A stretch of 64,000 nt of DNA from Hyaloscypha bicolor E (lineage: Eukaryota > Ascomycota > Leotiomycetes > Helotiales > Hyaloscyphaceae), in contig NW_020194620.1 in the NCBI RefSeq assembly GCF_002865645.1, forward strand, positions 441,353-505,352. Reading direction: 5' to 3'. The position numbers were made by a program, and so were the translations under genes. The notes beneath the pieces were generated by a model. The model searched no databases, was not told where the DNA came from, and saw only the letters and a list, made by a program, of their open reading frames with translations. Below are positions 36,312 through 50,400 of the stretch, piece after piece (the first letter of the stretch is position 1; each line of letters begins with the position of its first letter).

Positions 36312-38300
36312 CTAGCGCCTCCCATCTGTCCTTATAGCCTGCCCAATTCCTTTTCGGTAAGTAACTCCATCTTCCCATTTAATATAAAGAAGATAGTAGA
36401 ATTCATAATAAGGCTCAGACCTTAGTCTCTCTTTATAATTAAACTCTTCGATTTCTAATAGCTCGGCATATTCAGAAACCGATCCAAATACAATCTCTAT
36501 AAGCCCTATATTATTCCTATATAACCAGGAAACAGCTAGCGAGGATCTAATACTAGAAATAGAGACTTATGAAATAATAAAATGCCAAGCTAGTTAGTAG
36601 AGCTACTGTCTCTAAGATATTTTATAAACCATAAATAAGTAATAAGTTCCGTAGTAATTAAGAAGGTTCGTCTTATCTTATAGTTAATATAGTACGAAGC
36701 TATATTGGACTTAGCTAATATATAGGGGTCAGATACTAGTACTATATACCAAAATATAGAATCTGGCTTAATTATATATCTATAAAACTATTCCGGTTTA
36801 GATATAGAAAGTAGTAAGTATCTGGTATAATAATTAGATATTTCAGATATTAGGTATTAAGTCTAACTAATAGGTATTATAACTAGGCTACTATTATATA
36901 TTTATTACTATATTTACTATATATTTATTATTGCTTTAGGCTAGTATTCTTTATCTCCTAATAATACTATTAAATAAGAAGCTTATCTAAATAATTAATA
37001 AAGCTATAAGAGGCAAATCTCGAATTTCGAATATAGAATATAAATGAACTTTAGCTTCTTTCCTAAATTGTCTATACTAGCTAACCTAACTCCAAGATAG
37101 CAAACATGCTTTTATTTAGGAATTGCCTTTCGATTTTCGTTAATATAATTCTCCTATAAGTATCTAAAGAAGTATAATATTAAAAAATATAACCGGAAGC
37201 CCAGAAATAAACCCGTTTTCTAAAGATCTAACTAATTTCGAGATTATACTAGTAAATATATCGAGTATATCCTCTGAATATATAAGATCCTTACTATTAA
37301 ATTCATTAATTATACTTACTAAACTATATATATTTGGTAATTTATAAAAGAATATCTTACTTTTACTAAAAAGGGCTTCGAGTAATAATATTTGGTTCTT
37401 ATTAGGTTTATTCTAATCTTATTTCTTAATATCTTTATCTCAAGTATATCTCTTATACTTCTAATAAGTATAATTCTCAAAAAGAATAATTTTTCTTATA
37501 GAGCAAAGTCTTTCTTAGAATATCTAATCTTATATAGCCTAATATAACTTTTAATAATTATATATATATTTATAGAAGATTATACTAGCCTTTTTACTTA
37601 ATTAGATAATATCCTATCTAATTAATTATAGACTAGAAATTCTATAGAAGCCGTTAATTCTATAAAAGGCATTCTTTCTATTAGTAGTAATAATAATTAA
37701 TATAGTCTAATTATAGATTACTACTATATTCTTAATTTCGTATTTTTTCTATATTTTATTATTTTATATAATATAGAGTAAATTAATCTAAAAGTACTAT
37801 TCTTTTAAATTTTCTATTATATTAATAATATAAGATACTATTACTGGAATTAAAGTTAATAAATCTATACTATTTAGTATATAAGGTTACTAGAGATCTG
37901 TAATATTACTTCGTTTTATAATAAGAAATCTATATTAGCCCTAAATATAGCTTAAGGCTATATAAGTTATATTATAAGGATATAATATAAGGCATTTCTA
38001 TTATATATTAATTAACTAGATTAGTTAAGAGGAAATAGATTAGATAAATAATAGAACTTATTTATAATCTAAGCTATATTTTATATTATATATATACTTT
38101 TATTTCAGAAGTTATATTAAGTTAATCTAGTAAAAGTTAACCTAAAGACCTATAATATTACTAATAGCCAGAACTGGTTTATTAATAAAAGTTAAGGCTA
38201 AAGAATCTAATATAAGTTTATTATCTAATATTTTATTCTATATTCTAGTAAATAGTATTAATAGTAGTTTTGAAATTATAATTATCTTAATCCTAGTCTC
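36312..38300 (-). pseudogene. HET-domain (heterokaryon incompatibility) protein gene, RIP-damaged
   Basis: Reading the minus strand, the region around 37320-37210 gives NEFNSKDLIYSEDILDIFTS, followed by ENGFISGLPVIFFNIILL. These correspond to the conserved part after the HET domain (Y-S-x-R-x-L-T-Y-P-E-D-x-L-x-A-F and G-x-x-x-G-L-P-x-x-F-F-x-x-x-L-L). At about 37075-37105 the frame reads LLSWS*VS*, the family PSWSWVGW block with each Trp/Gly change explained by G-to-A. The C-terminus at 36570-36312 is open and reads EFYYLLYIKWEDGVTYRKG, matching the common HET tail before its stop at 36312-36314. The N-terminal HET domain should lie further right, but its limit is not clear. RIP is milder than in the transposons. 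In fungi, such proteins trigger cell death on fusion of unlike hyphae; this copy is dead. Confidence 0.65.
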
Positions 38301-39914
38301 AGAAAAGTTAACTTTCAGAAATTCTTAATTAATTCATAATAAGTATAATAAGGGAAGATATAATATTCTGGGGTTCTCTAAGCTATTTATTTATAGAATT
38401 ATTCAAATATAGTACTCTTAAAATCATAGTATATATTTCGTAATTAGTCTATATAAAACCTCTTTTATTAGTATCTCTTTCCTAATTACTCTTTCTATTA
38501 TACTTCTTATAAGTATTTATTTATTAGAGATTATATTTAGTAAATATACCGAGTAAACTCGAATAAAGATATAATTCTTAATTACTAGGCCTTTATTTAG
38601 CTATTATTATTTAATTAAGTCTTATATACTATAGCTATTTAGTAATAAATAATAGGTAACTAAGACGAATACTAGTTTATTACCTAGTTTTTATCCTGCC
38701 TATAATACTAATTCTATATAATATTAAGTAAATAGAAGAGAAGTAGTAGTTACTAGATTAGCTAAAAAAGATAATATAATTATAGTAAAGAATTAAAGAG
38801 TTTAAAAAAAGGATACTAATTTTTGCTAGTAACTATAGAAAGCCAATTTTATAAGTAACTAAATCGTAATATATAAAAGTAAATAGAGAAAAGCGCCTGG
38901 GCTAGTACCTATAAGCTATCTAGTACTAAGATCCGTAATAAATAAATGAATTATTTGGGAACCTTCTAGAAAAATACTATATTATATTATATTATTATAT
39001 AATATATATATAATAAAGTATAATAAAATACAACTTGTATTACTATAAATTAATATAGTAATAAATTCTATCTTATTTAAATACTTAGTATTTTATATAT
39101 TTCTCTTATTTTTATTTAAATAAATTAGTAAGCAGGTTTTCTTATTTTTTATAGTTTCTAATCTGGGGTTTTATTTAGACCTAATAAAAGCTCTATATTA
39201 TAGTACCGAAATTCGGGGACAAGTCAAAATTCATAATAATATAGGAAATAATAGCTATAATAGCCTATAATACTATTAATATAATAATTTATAATATAAT
39301 TAAATTAAAGTATTTTTCTAGTTATAAATTAGGCCTTTATAAAGAAATAGCTAAAGAATAATAGTAAACTAATTATAACTTTATATATTTATAAAATAAA
39401 GATTCTAAATTTCTAAACTATAAAGTTATTTTAATATATAAGAATTTTTAGTATATAGATATAAATATTACTAATACTAATATAAATTATTTACTAATAC
39501 TATAAAGATATTTATATTAGAAAATAATTAATATTAAAAAACTATTAATAATATAAAATTATAAATATATATAAAATATTTATATTATAAAAAAAAAATT
39601 AATATAATTAAAATAGATTTATTATATAAATTTAAAATATAATTAAACCTTAATTATATATTTATTTAATAAATATTAAGCTTATTATAAATAAAAGAAA
39701 GCTTACTAAATTATATTAATAGCTTATATTAGTAGCTTATAAGTAATTTTATAAATATATAACTAGTTATAAATTTTTTTTTTAAAGAAAATATATTATA
39801 AAAATAATATATAATTAAGAAAAACTAAAAAAATAAAATAAAAAATAAAAAAAATAATAAGAAAATAGAAATAATAAAATATATATATATAAACTTTATA
39901 ATTATATATTTTAT
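38301..39914. other. RIP-degraded DNA between HET relic and Copia copy C
   Basis: The left part may hold the N-terminal half of the HET gene. The part right of about 39000 is more strongly TA-rich and unassigned. No intact frames. Confidence 0.4.
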
Positions 39915-42900
39915 TATTAGTTTACTAGTAATATATAATACTATTATATAGGTATAAAAGTACTATTTATATAAGATTAGTAAAGTTATTATTTAGAAAT
40001 AAGAATTATAGTATTATAATATTAATATATAATTCCTAAATCTACTAAGCCTAAAAAAATCTAGTCTATTATCGAGTTACTAATAAAATACAAGATTATA
40101 TAATTATATCTTATATCTCATATCTTATTACCTATATCCTATTACCTATATCCTATATCTCATATCCCGTAACTATATATATAACTCCTAAAGAAATAGC
40201 TATATTAATACTAGAAACTTTCTAAAAATATAGAAAATAGTATCTTTCTCTAATTATATACAAATTCCCTAATCCGGCCTAGTACCAGATTTCCTAAATA
40301 TTCTATATATTTATATTACTTCTAAGGTTTTAGTTATATATTAAAGGCTATAGCCTTTTATATATGGCTTCCCTTTCTATAATATCTTCCTATTTCATAT
40401 ATCTATTTTCTATCCTATTTATACTTGACTTATTTCTCTATATCTAATTATATAGTATTTGTATTAATTAGGTACTTAAGGGTATTTATTAGCTTCGATT
40501 TTATTATGAAATCGGCAGGATTTAATTTTCCCTTAATTTACTTGACTTCCGTAATTTCTTATTATTTATATATCTAGTAGAAGTATATTATATTAATTAT
40601 TAGGCATTTCTCTCGAGTAGTACCTAATTTAATAAGGCATTTATATAATAACTTTGAATTCATATAAATAACTAGTAGTAGTTTTATTTCTAGTATTCTA
40701 TTAATTATAGATTTAACTAAAGCGCCTATATTAAAACTATAAACTATATTATAAAGTTCTAAAGCTAGAATACTTCTAGTAACTCTCTTATATTTAGTAA
40801 AGAACTAGTAAATAATATTAGTATATCTAGTTCTATTTACTAGAACTAGAATATATCCGATTTAGGAAAAGAGATCTCTATTATTTATAAATAAAGTATT
40901 TATAAAAATAATTAAATATAAGAACTTCTTTACTAGCTTTATAAATCTTAGTTCTCTAGTAATATTCTTAATTTACTATTAAATATACTTATTAAATACC
41001 TTTATATTAGTTTTCCGAGAATTTAATAGCTTAAGTAGTAATTAATAAGTCATATAAAGCTTCTAGTTAATAGACTAATATAATATATATTTCTCTTATA
41101 TATTAGGTAATATATTAGTTCTTAATAGAGAGATTTTAATAAATAGTACCCTTATTACTTATAATAGTAGTATTTTTTATAGAAATAATTCGGAGGTTCT
41201 TATACTAGTATTCCTATATAAAAGTAATTCCAGTAGTATTTATATAAATAATACCTCTATTAAATTTGAGATTATAATTAAAAGTAAGGTATTTATATTT
41301 CTTAGTTAAGAACTTAGTCTTATAGAGCTTTAATTACTTTATCTTTATAAAATTATTAGTTCTAATAAATAAGATATTATTAGTTTAAAGGCTAATAATT
41401 CCGAAGAATTACTTGCTATAGAATAGGCAAGAATTATAAGTTAATTATTCTATAGAAAGCTTATTAATATAATAGGAATAATAAGTCTTAAACTAGTAAT
41501 TCCTAACTTCCGGTATATTATATAGTAGTTTTATAACCTTTAAAACAGAATTATTCTTTAGATTTAGCTCTCTAGTAAGCTTATAGGATAGGTTAATATA
41601 GAAATTATAATTAAGTAAGGTTATTAATTAGATATAAGCTTATAAGATATTATATAAATATAATTCCGTAATATTTATTATTATAATAGTAATACTAAGG
41701 ATAATTCTCTGGCTAATATATTAGATAGTAAGTAATTATATTAATATTATATATTTCTTACTATTATTATAAGCTTAAATAACTAGTCTTAACTTCTTAA
41801 ACTCTTTCTCTATACTCTTATTCTTAATTTCATTAATAAACCGGAAGTTAAAAATACATATCTCTTTTAGTACCTGAGATCTAAAAGTAACCTTAAATAT
41901 ACTCTTTTCTAGGAAGCTAGTAATTTTAACTTAATAGGAATTCTTATATAGTTTATTATTTTATAGAAATACTATAATATCCGGGGTCTTATAAGAATAT
42001 CCTCTATTATACTTTAGTGAAATAGCAGGAGGAATTATAATTATATTACCTTTAGCCTTACTATTAGGTTTAGAAACAGGTTTAGGTTCGAGGCTATTAG
42101 TAATAACCTTAATATCCCCTATATAAAAGGGCTTTATAGAGATTAAACAGAAGATAGTATTACTATATAATAGAGCTAGTATATAGTTCTCTCTATTAAT
42201 AGCTACTAGCTTATATAGTTTATTCTAATTACTAGATTAACTAGTATTTCCTTTATACTAAATAAGAATATTTGAATTTAGAAATAGTTTACAAATATTA
42301 ATAATACTAGAATTATTTCGGGTATTTAAAGTATTTATAATTTAATATCTAGCTTAAAGCTTCTAAATTTCTACTATTACTTTCTTAAATACTACTAATT
42401 ACTATAATATAATAGGTAATAGGGTATTATATTTAGTTATTCGAGATAAAGTACTATAAACCAAAAAAGTTAGGATAATACTATTAGGTCCTATAGAGTT
42501 ATTAATAGCCTTAAAAGCTATTTGAAGTATAGTATCCTTATTAATTCCATTAACTTTAGCTATAATAATAAGATAAGTATATTAGATTAGGCTATAATAG
42601 TATTCTATAATTCCAACGAAGTTATAAGCTTCTATAGAGATAATCTTAACCTTAGTTCCTATAGTATTTATAAGCTAAATAAACTCTTTACTAGTAAACT
42701 GCTTTCTGGTATTTACTATAATCTAATTAGAAGGGCCTAAGTAATTATTAATCTAGTATTACTTGAGTATATCCCAGGTATATATTATACTAATATTCTA
42801 AAGCTATTAGCTAGCTTAATATCGAGTGCCTTTATTAATAATATAAAGTATAGGCTTATTAGAAATATAGAAAATATTAATAATAATAGAATAGTTAAAG

Positions 42901-45900
42901 CTAATATTATTTCTTAGGTTAAACTTGAATTATTCGGGTAATTAGCTATATTTCTAATATTACTTATAATACTTTATAAAGTACTTAAGGGCTTCTATAT
43001 TAATATTATAGCCTGCTTATTCTAGTATATTTCGGTACTTACTAATAAATAAATAACTAAAATAATAATATAAATATTATAATTCGACTTTTATAAGAAA
43101 GCAGGAGTTATAAATAAAGAATTCGGAAATAAAGCCTTATAATATAGTATTTTAAAGCAAGAAAGAATATCTAAAATATTATATTATAGGTATATATTTT
43201 CTAATAAAAGTAATAAGATAATTAGTAAGATTATTAAAATAGATTTCTAGCTTGTTTATATTAGCTAAACTAAGTAAAAATAAAGTCTTTAAAAGTATAA
43301 TATAGAATTATATTTATCTAATTAGTATACTTACTATTATAGATCTAATAGAAAATATAAATCTAATACTAAACTAGATATTAATTTAATCTTTAGTAAT
43401 TTCATTAAGTTTAATACTATTATTAGTTTACTAGAGAGCTTGAAATTAGTTAGAACTAGTAATTAAATATCTGGAGGCTCCGGTATTAATTATAATTTTA
43501 TAAAAGTAGTAAGTATTATATCTTAATATACTATTAATTATAAAAGTCTAGGTATTTTCTATTAAGGGTTTAATAGACTTTAAAGTATAGTTTTTATCTA
43601 TTATCTAATATATAAGAGAAAGGGAAATAAGGTTATTTATAAGAATATTAGCTATAGTTATTAGTAAAATAGGAGCGGTAGGAGTAGCTAAAAAGCTCTT
43701 AACTAAAATAAAGTAGAAATCTGGATAGTATTTCTTTTCTTTATCCGTTTTTGCTAATAAAGCCTTAAAAGCATTATTTACTAGTTTGTCCTTATTACTC
43801 TTATTACTCTCTTTACCTTTGGCTTTAGTAATATACTATATATAAATACTACTAAAGTATTTATTAAAGTTATAAGTATTTCGGGATCTGAACTAATAGA
43901 TATTTCTATTCCTAAATTAAGCTTTCTTAGTCTCTTATTCTTCCGGTATATACTTCTATAAATAATATTCGGGTTTCTTATATATAAAATACAACTTCGA
44001 GATATAATTATTATAATTACGGGATTTAAAGTAGTTATTACGAGTTCCGAAATTGCAGCTAGATCCGTATTAATGATTTTTAGAGAAATAATAGCTTAGA
44101 GAGTTCTAAAAGTAATATTATTAATTAGTAAAAAAGGTTTCGGGATTAGTTTATTATTTGCTTTTATATATAATAATAAATAACTAGAACTTATTAATAA
44201 GCTAGCCGAGATTTATAGGAGGATCTGAGATTATATATCTATATACCCGGAAGCCTTAGTAAGAGGTAATAATTTTATTATAGAGGAATTCGGTATTTTA
44301 TAAGTTAGGTATAAAACCATATTATAGTTAATATAGTTTATTAATTAGTAGTTAAATAGTCTCAAATATTGTCTTTTCCGGAAATTTAGCTATTATAGAA
44401 GCTAATATAGTAGTATTTCACTTGTCTAAATTCCGATATTCGAATTCAGAGCCTTTAAAAAAGCTATAGATATTAATATAAGCCTCTTTATATATATATT
44501 AAGAGAGCTAGTTATTATAGAAATAGTCTTAAGCTAGTTTCTTTAGTATAATAGGAAAAGCTCGTATTAGTACCTCTTATAGAAGCTTTATATATTAGTA
44601 AATATTAAGGAAAATAATAAGTTTATAATTAAAATTACTATTAGATCTATTATACTTTTACTTTTTAATATAGATCTTAGTAACTTCCCTAATAAGTCTT
44701 ATAGTTAAAGAAAATTAGGGGTTATTTAGATATAATTATAGTAATAGTAGTAGTAAGAATATATTATTTACTTCTAGAGCTTTTATACTAGTATATAAAT
44801 CTAATAGAAATATAGAATGCAGTAATAAAGAAAATAATAAAGGAAGTAATAGTAATATAGAAATATTAAAGATAATAGGTTCTAGGTACTTATTCTTTAT
44901 AAGAATAATAAAGCCTAATAAGATTAGTTCCTTAATAAGGTCTAATCTAGCTACTAATATATTCTTATTTAATTATATATACTATTTATTTTCCTTTATA
45001 ATAATATATAGGGTATTTATAATAGTATTAGTACTACTATTTTATTATATAAATATATTACTATACTAAAAGATCTTATATAAGTATAGTATTTCTGGGA
45101 GTTCGAATTTATTAAAGTTCTCTTAATAAGTAAAGTCCTTAAAATTATATCTAAATAGTTCTTAAAGGTTATTATTAACTATTTTATAAAGAATATATTA
45201 AAATAGCTTAGTATTTAAGAACTTAGTTATCTTATCTGCCTTAGTAAAGTTTAGATTAATTCTATATCTTTACTTTCTTATTAATTTCTTGAAATTATTA
45301 TTATCTATAGAATAATTAGATTAGATAAATCTAATAAAGAAATTATTTACTATAGTATATTCTATTATTATATATTTTATAGGCTCGTATCTAGTTCGAG
45401 GTATAATAGTTTATAAGGAAAATAGGTTTATAAGGAAAAGAATAGTTTATAAGATAAGTAGTTTATAATAGGTATTATATTTAAGGTAAAAATTTCGTCT
45501 ATAATAATAAATTTAGGAAGTGAAATTTAAGGAGTAAAATATCGAGATTTCGGGAGAACTTAATAGTTCTAAAGCTCAAGAGCCCTAGGAATTTAAAAGA
45601 AGGTAGTTTTTAAGAGAGTTTTATAAGAGTTAAATAGAAATAGAATAAAATAGTTAAATAGCTAACTATTTTAGTACTTAGTAAGATTAAGTACTTTTCC
45701 TGCCTATATAACCGAATTATAAGTAATAGAACTAATAGATATTTCTTTCTTTAATATAGTATAATTAGGCCTTAGTAAGATTAAGTATCTTTCCTACTTA
45801 TATAACCGAATTACAGGTAATAGAATTAATAGTTATTTCCTCTTTAACTAGAATAATAGCTTTACTCCTAAGTAACCGAATCTTAGGTAAATATAGCTTA

Positions 45901-46256
45901 ATTCTTCCTAATTTATAAGTACTAATAAACCTTATTCTAATCTAAATATAAACTAATTAGTATTAGTTTACTAGTAATATATAGTACTATTATATAGGTA
46001 TAAAAGTACTATTTATATAAGGTTAATAAAGTTATTATTCAGAAATAAGAATTATAGTATTATAGTATTAATATATAATTCCTAAATCTGCTAAGCCTAA
46101 AGGAATCTAGTTTATTATTGAGTTACTAATAAAATATAAGGTTATATAATTATATCTCGTATCCCATATTCTATTATCTATATCTCATTACCTATATCCC
46201 GTATCCCGTATCCCGTAACTATATATATAACTCCCAAAGAAATAGCTATACTAATA
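39915..46256 (-). mobile_element. Complete Copia-type LTR retrotransposon, RIP-degraded (copy C, best preserved)
   Basis: LTRs of 296 bp each lie at 39915-40210 and 45961-46256. They begin TATTAG and end CTAATA on this strand, consistent with TG..CA ends after RIP. TTTAT flanks both sides (39910-39914, 46257-46261). Total length is 6342 bp. The minus strand is the coding sense. A gag zinc-knuckle-like segment (KLYFIYKKPEYYL, then KYIPEE) lies near 43900-43970, and the segment homologous to the RNase H end of copy D lies near 40400-40900, next to the left LTR. This element keeps more C and G than copies B and D, but every frame has stops. Confidence 0.9.
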
Positions 46257-47496
46257 TTTATAATTATATGCTTTTAATATATTATTAAAGTATTAAAAAA
46301 CAATTTTATAAATACTTTTTATATAATTCTAAAAAATATTACTTATATTATAGCTTTATTTAATAAATTATATATTAGAACTAATTTCTTTTTCTAATAT
46401 AAGCTAAATACTTTACTTAAAATATTTTATTTAAGTTTTTCGAACTAGTAAACTTATAAATATATTTTTTAAATAATAAGCTTTATTTTATTAAATATAA
46501 AAATTAAATAATTATTTTCTTTTTTATAAAAATTAATATTATAATATTTTTTGAAACTTATTTCTTAATTTTAATAATTACTAGTTATAAGATAATTTTT
46601 TTTAATAATATTAAACTTGCTTTTTATATAAATAATTTCTTATTTAATATAATAATAAGTAATAAAAATATTTAATAAAACTATTATTATCTTAATAAAA
46701 AGCTTTTATATTAGAAACATTTTAATAATAATAAATATATTAAAATTAAAATTATTATAAAACTTAAATTTAATAAGTAATTATTTTATTTGTCTTAAAA
46801 TTATTTATATAATATAGCCTTTAATTATTACTTTAAATTATAAATTATATTATTAAAGCTTTAGTATTCGAGTTATTTTATTATTTTATTCTTATAATAG
46901 TAGTTTTAATTTATATATAATAAAAGAATCTAATAAAGTTAATACTTTTTTTTTATAAATCAGAATTATTTAATTATAGAAATATATAAATAACCGGAAT
47001 TAATTTATTATATTAGTTAAAAAGTAGCTTATATTAGGCTTTTTTAAAGTTTATAATAAAATATAATAGCCCGAATATTACTGAATTATTTTAAGAAATA
47101 ATGTTTTTTATATTAAAAAATTACTTTATAAACTTATATATAAAATTTAATAAAATTTAATAAGCTAATAAAATAAATTAAAATAAATTATATATATTTC
47201 TAGTTATATGAGTTATTTTATTATTATTATTATTATTAATTTAATTTAAAAATATTTTATAAAATATTATTAATTTCTTATATTTCTTTATTAATAAAAA
47301 ATTTTTTATTAGGCTTTTAAGAATTTATAATAAAAACATTTTATTGGCTTTTTATTTATAATTATTTAAACTAAATAAAATAAATAAATAAAAAGTATTA
47401 TTTAATTAATATATATAATAATAATAAAAATTTATTTATTATATATAAGCCAGAAAATCTTTTAATATATTTCAAATATATTAATTAATTAAATAT
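46257..47496. other. RIP-degraded AT-rich DNA between Copia copies C and D
   Basis: About 1.2 kb of TA-rich, CA/TG-poor DNA with no recognisable LTR, domain or frame. Probably older transposon remains. Confidence 0.5.
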
Positions 47497-50400
47497 TATT
47501 AATATAGCTATTTTTTTAGAAATTATATATATAATTATAAGACTCGAAATATAAGATATAAATAGTAAAATAATCTTATATTTAATAAATAATTTAACTA
47601 GTAAACTAAATTTTATTAGGCTTAATAAATTTAGGAATTATATATTAATATTATAATTTATAATTTCTATTTCTAAATAATAATAACTTTACTAATTTTA
47701 TTATATTTTATAATAATATTATATATTATTAGTAAACTAATACTAATTAATTAGTATTTATAAATTAAAAGAAAATCTAGCTAATTAGAAAAGTATTTAA
47801 TAGCCTAAAACAAGTAGTTTATTTCTAGTTAAAAAGAAAAACTATTATTAATTCCGAAAAAGAATTTAGTAACCTAAAGAAAAAATACTAGCTTTTACTA
47901 ATTAATAAATAATTAGCTATTTATTTATTTATTTATTTAATTACTATTATTTTTTAAAACTAATTTTTTTAAATTTTAAAACTACTTTCTTAAAAATTAT
48001 CTTTTCTATTTATATAATATTCGTATTTATAAAACTCTTTTTCTAAAATATATATCCTATATATATTTTTAAAGCTCTTTAATTATAACTTCGATTTTAT
48101 TATTAAATCGAGTTTTTTAAACTTTAAACTTTCTCGGAATTATAATATTTTACTTTTTAAATTTCTTATTATAAATAAAATATTTATTTTAATATTTTCT
48201 CTAGATATTTAAATATTTTTACTATTAAATCTATTATAAACTATCTTATTTTTAAATATTTCTTATTATAAATTATATATATATATATTAGGAAAAAACT
48301 AAACTTAATTTAATATAAATAATAAAAAAGAAATAAAAGAATAGAATTAATACTATTAATATTATAAAAGTAAATCTTTAGAAATATTTAAATATTAAAC
48401 TATATTAATATATTTTATATAGAATTTCTAATAAGAACTTATAAGATTTATTTAAGAATAATTTTAAAAACTTTAATAATATAATTTTTAGTTAATATAA
48501 TTATACTAAATTATAAATTCTTTAAAAATATCTTTAATATAATAGTATTTATATTAAATAGAACTATTTATATTTTATTATAATATAGTTTTTATTTAAT
48601 ATTATCTAAACAGAAATAATATATACTTGAAATAAAACTAATATTATTAAAAATAGTCTAATTAAAATAAATCTTTTAAAATAATCTATTATATTAGTTT
48701 ATTTTATTCTAGAAAGAATTAGATAAAAAAACCAAGTATTTTTAATTAAATTAAGGCATTTATTAATTTTTTCTAAATTAAAGCTATTTATTACTTTTAT
48801 TTTTATTATTTTTATTAGATTTACTAAATCCGAAAAACTCTTAATTAATATTTACTATTATTACTAGAAAGTTTAATAGAAAAGTAATAAAGATATATTC
48901 TAAAATATGGAAATATAATAGAACTAATAATAGTTTTAATTATAAACTTATTATTTTTCTTAATATTTACTAATATATAAAGCTTTTAGAAAATATATTA
49001 ATAAGAGCTTTTTCTATTATACTAAAGAAACTAGTATAAGACTACTTTTATAATAACTGGCTTTTTTAATATATATATAAAGAGGCCTATATAAATATTT
49101 ATAGTTTTTTTAAAAGCCTTGATTTTTATAATTAAAATTTAAATAAATAAAAAATTATTATTTTAATTATTATAATAATTATAATAATTAAAAATTCTAA
49201 AAAAAACAATATTCGAGCTTATTTAAATACTAATTAATAATCTATATAAACTATAATATAGTCTTATTTCTATTTTATAAAATACTGAATTTCTATATAA
49301 TAAAATTATTACTTTTTATTAAGGCTTATTAATATACTAATATATAGTTTCGAATGCTTTTAATAAATTCGGCTAGCTTATTAATAAGCTCTAATTATTT
49401 ATTACTATTTATAAAAAGAAGTAATAAATTAATACTAAAATTTATTTTATTAATTAATAATACTATTTTTAAAATTCTTTAAGCTATTATTTATTCGGAA
49501 ATTATTAATATAAATCTAGTTAGAATTTCGGAACTTATAATAATTATTTTAAGTCTTATAATTCTAATAATTATATTCTAAAGTTATATTTTATATATAA
49601 GAAACTCAAATACTATTTCTGGAAATATATATTAAAAGAATAAAAGGCTAAGAAAACTCGATTTAAGAATAGAAATATTTATTAATTTAGATCTCGAAAT
49701 TTCTATAACTTTAATAAATGTTTTAATAATACTTATATAGAGTATATTACCGGAATTAAAAGAAAAAATAATAATAAAAGTAATAAAAGCAAACTAGAAA
49801 ATAATGCTTTTAAAGCTTTATTAATAGAAAGAAATAAAAGAAAGAAATATTACTTAGATTTCTATTTTATTTTTATTATAAGCTTTTTAGTTATTTCTAT
49901 TATTTCCGTTTCTATTATTCCTATAATTAATATTTTTATAAATAATCTTATTTTTCTTTTTTTTTATTAGATAATAAATAAAACCCATATTTCAGAATTT
50001 ATTAAATAAATAAAAAAATATCTAGATATTTATAATTAATACCGGAATTTCTAGATTTTTAATTACTAATTCTAACTAATTCTGACTAATTTTAAGCTTT
50101 ATAATAAACTAATAATAGTATTTAATTTAATAAAACTATTAAAGATTAAGTTAATATCTAGTTTAATATTAATTTTCTATTTTCTATTAAATTTATAATA
50201 ATAAGAATATTATATTTATAAAAACTTTATTTCTATTTAGCTTAGTTAATATAAATAAGCTAGAAATCTATTTTAATAATTTTATTAATTATTCTATTAT
50301 TTTTACTAGATATTATATTATAAAGCTTTATTTCCGAATTCTTTATTTATAATTTTTGTTTTTTTATAGAAATTAAATTATAATATTTATAATATTATTT

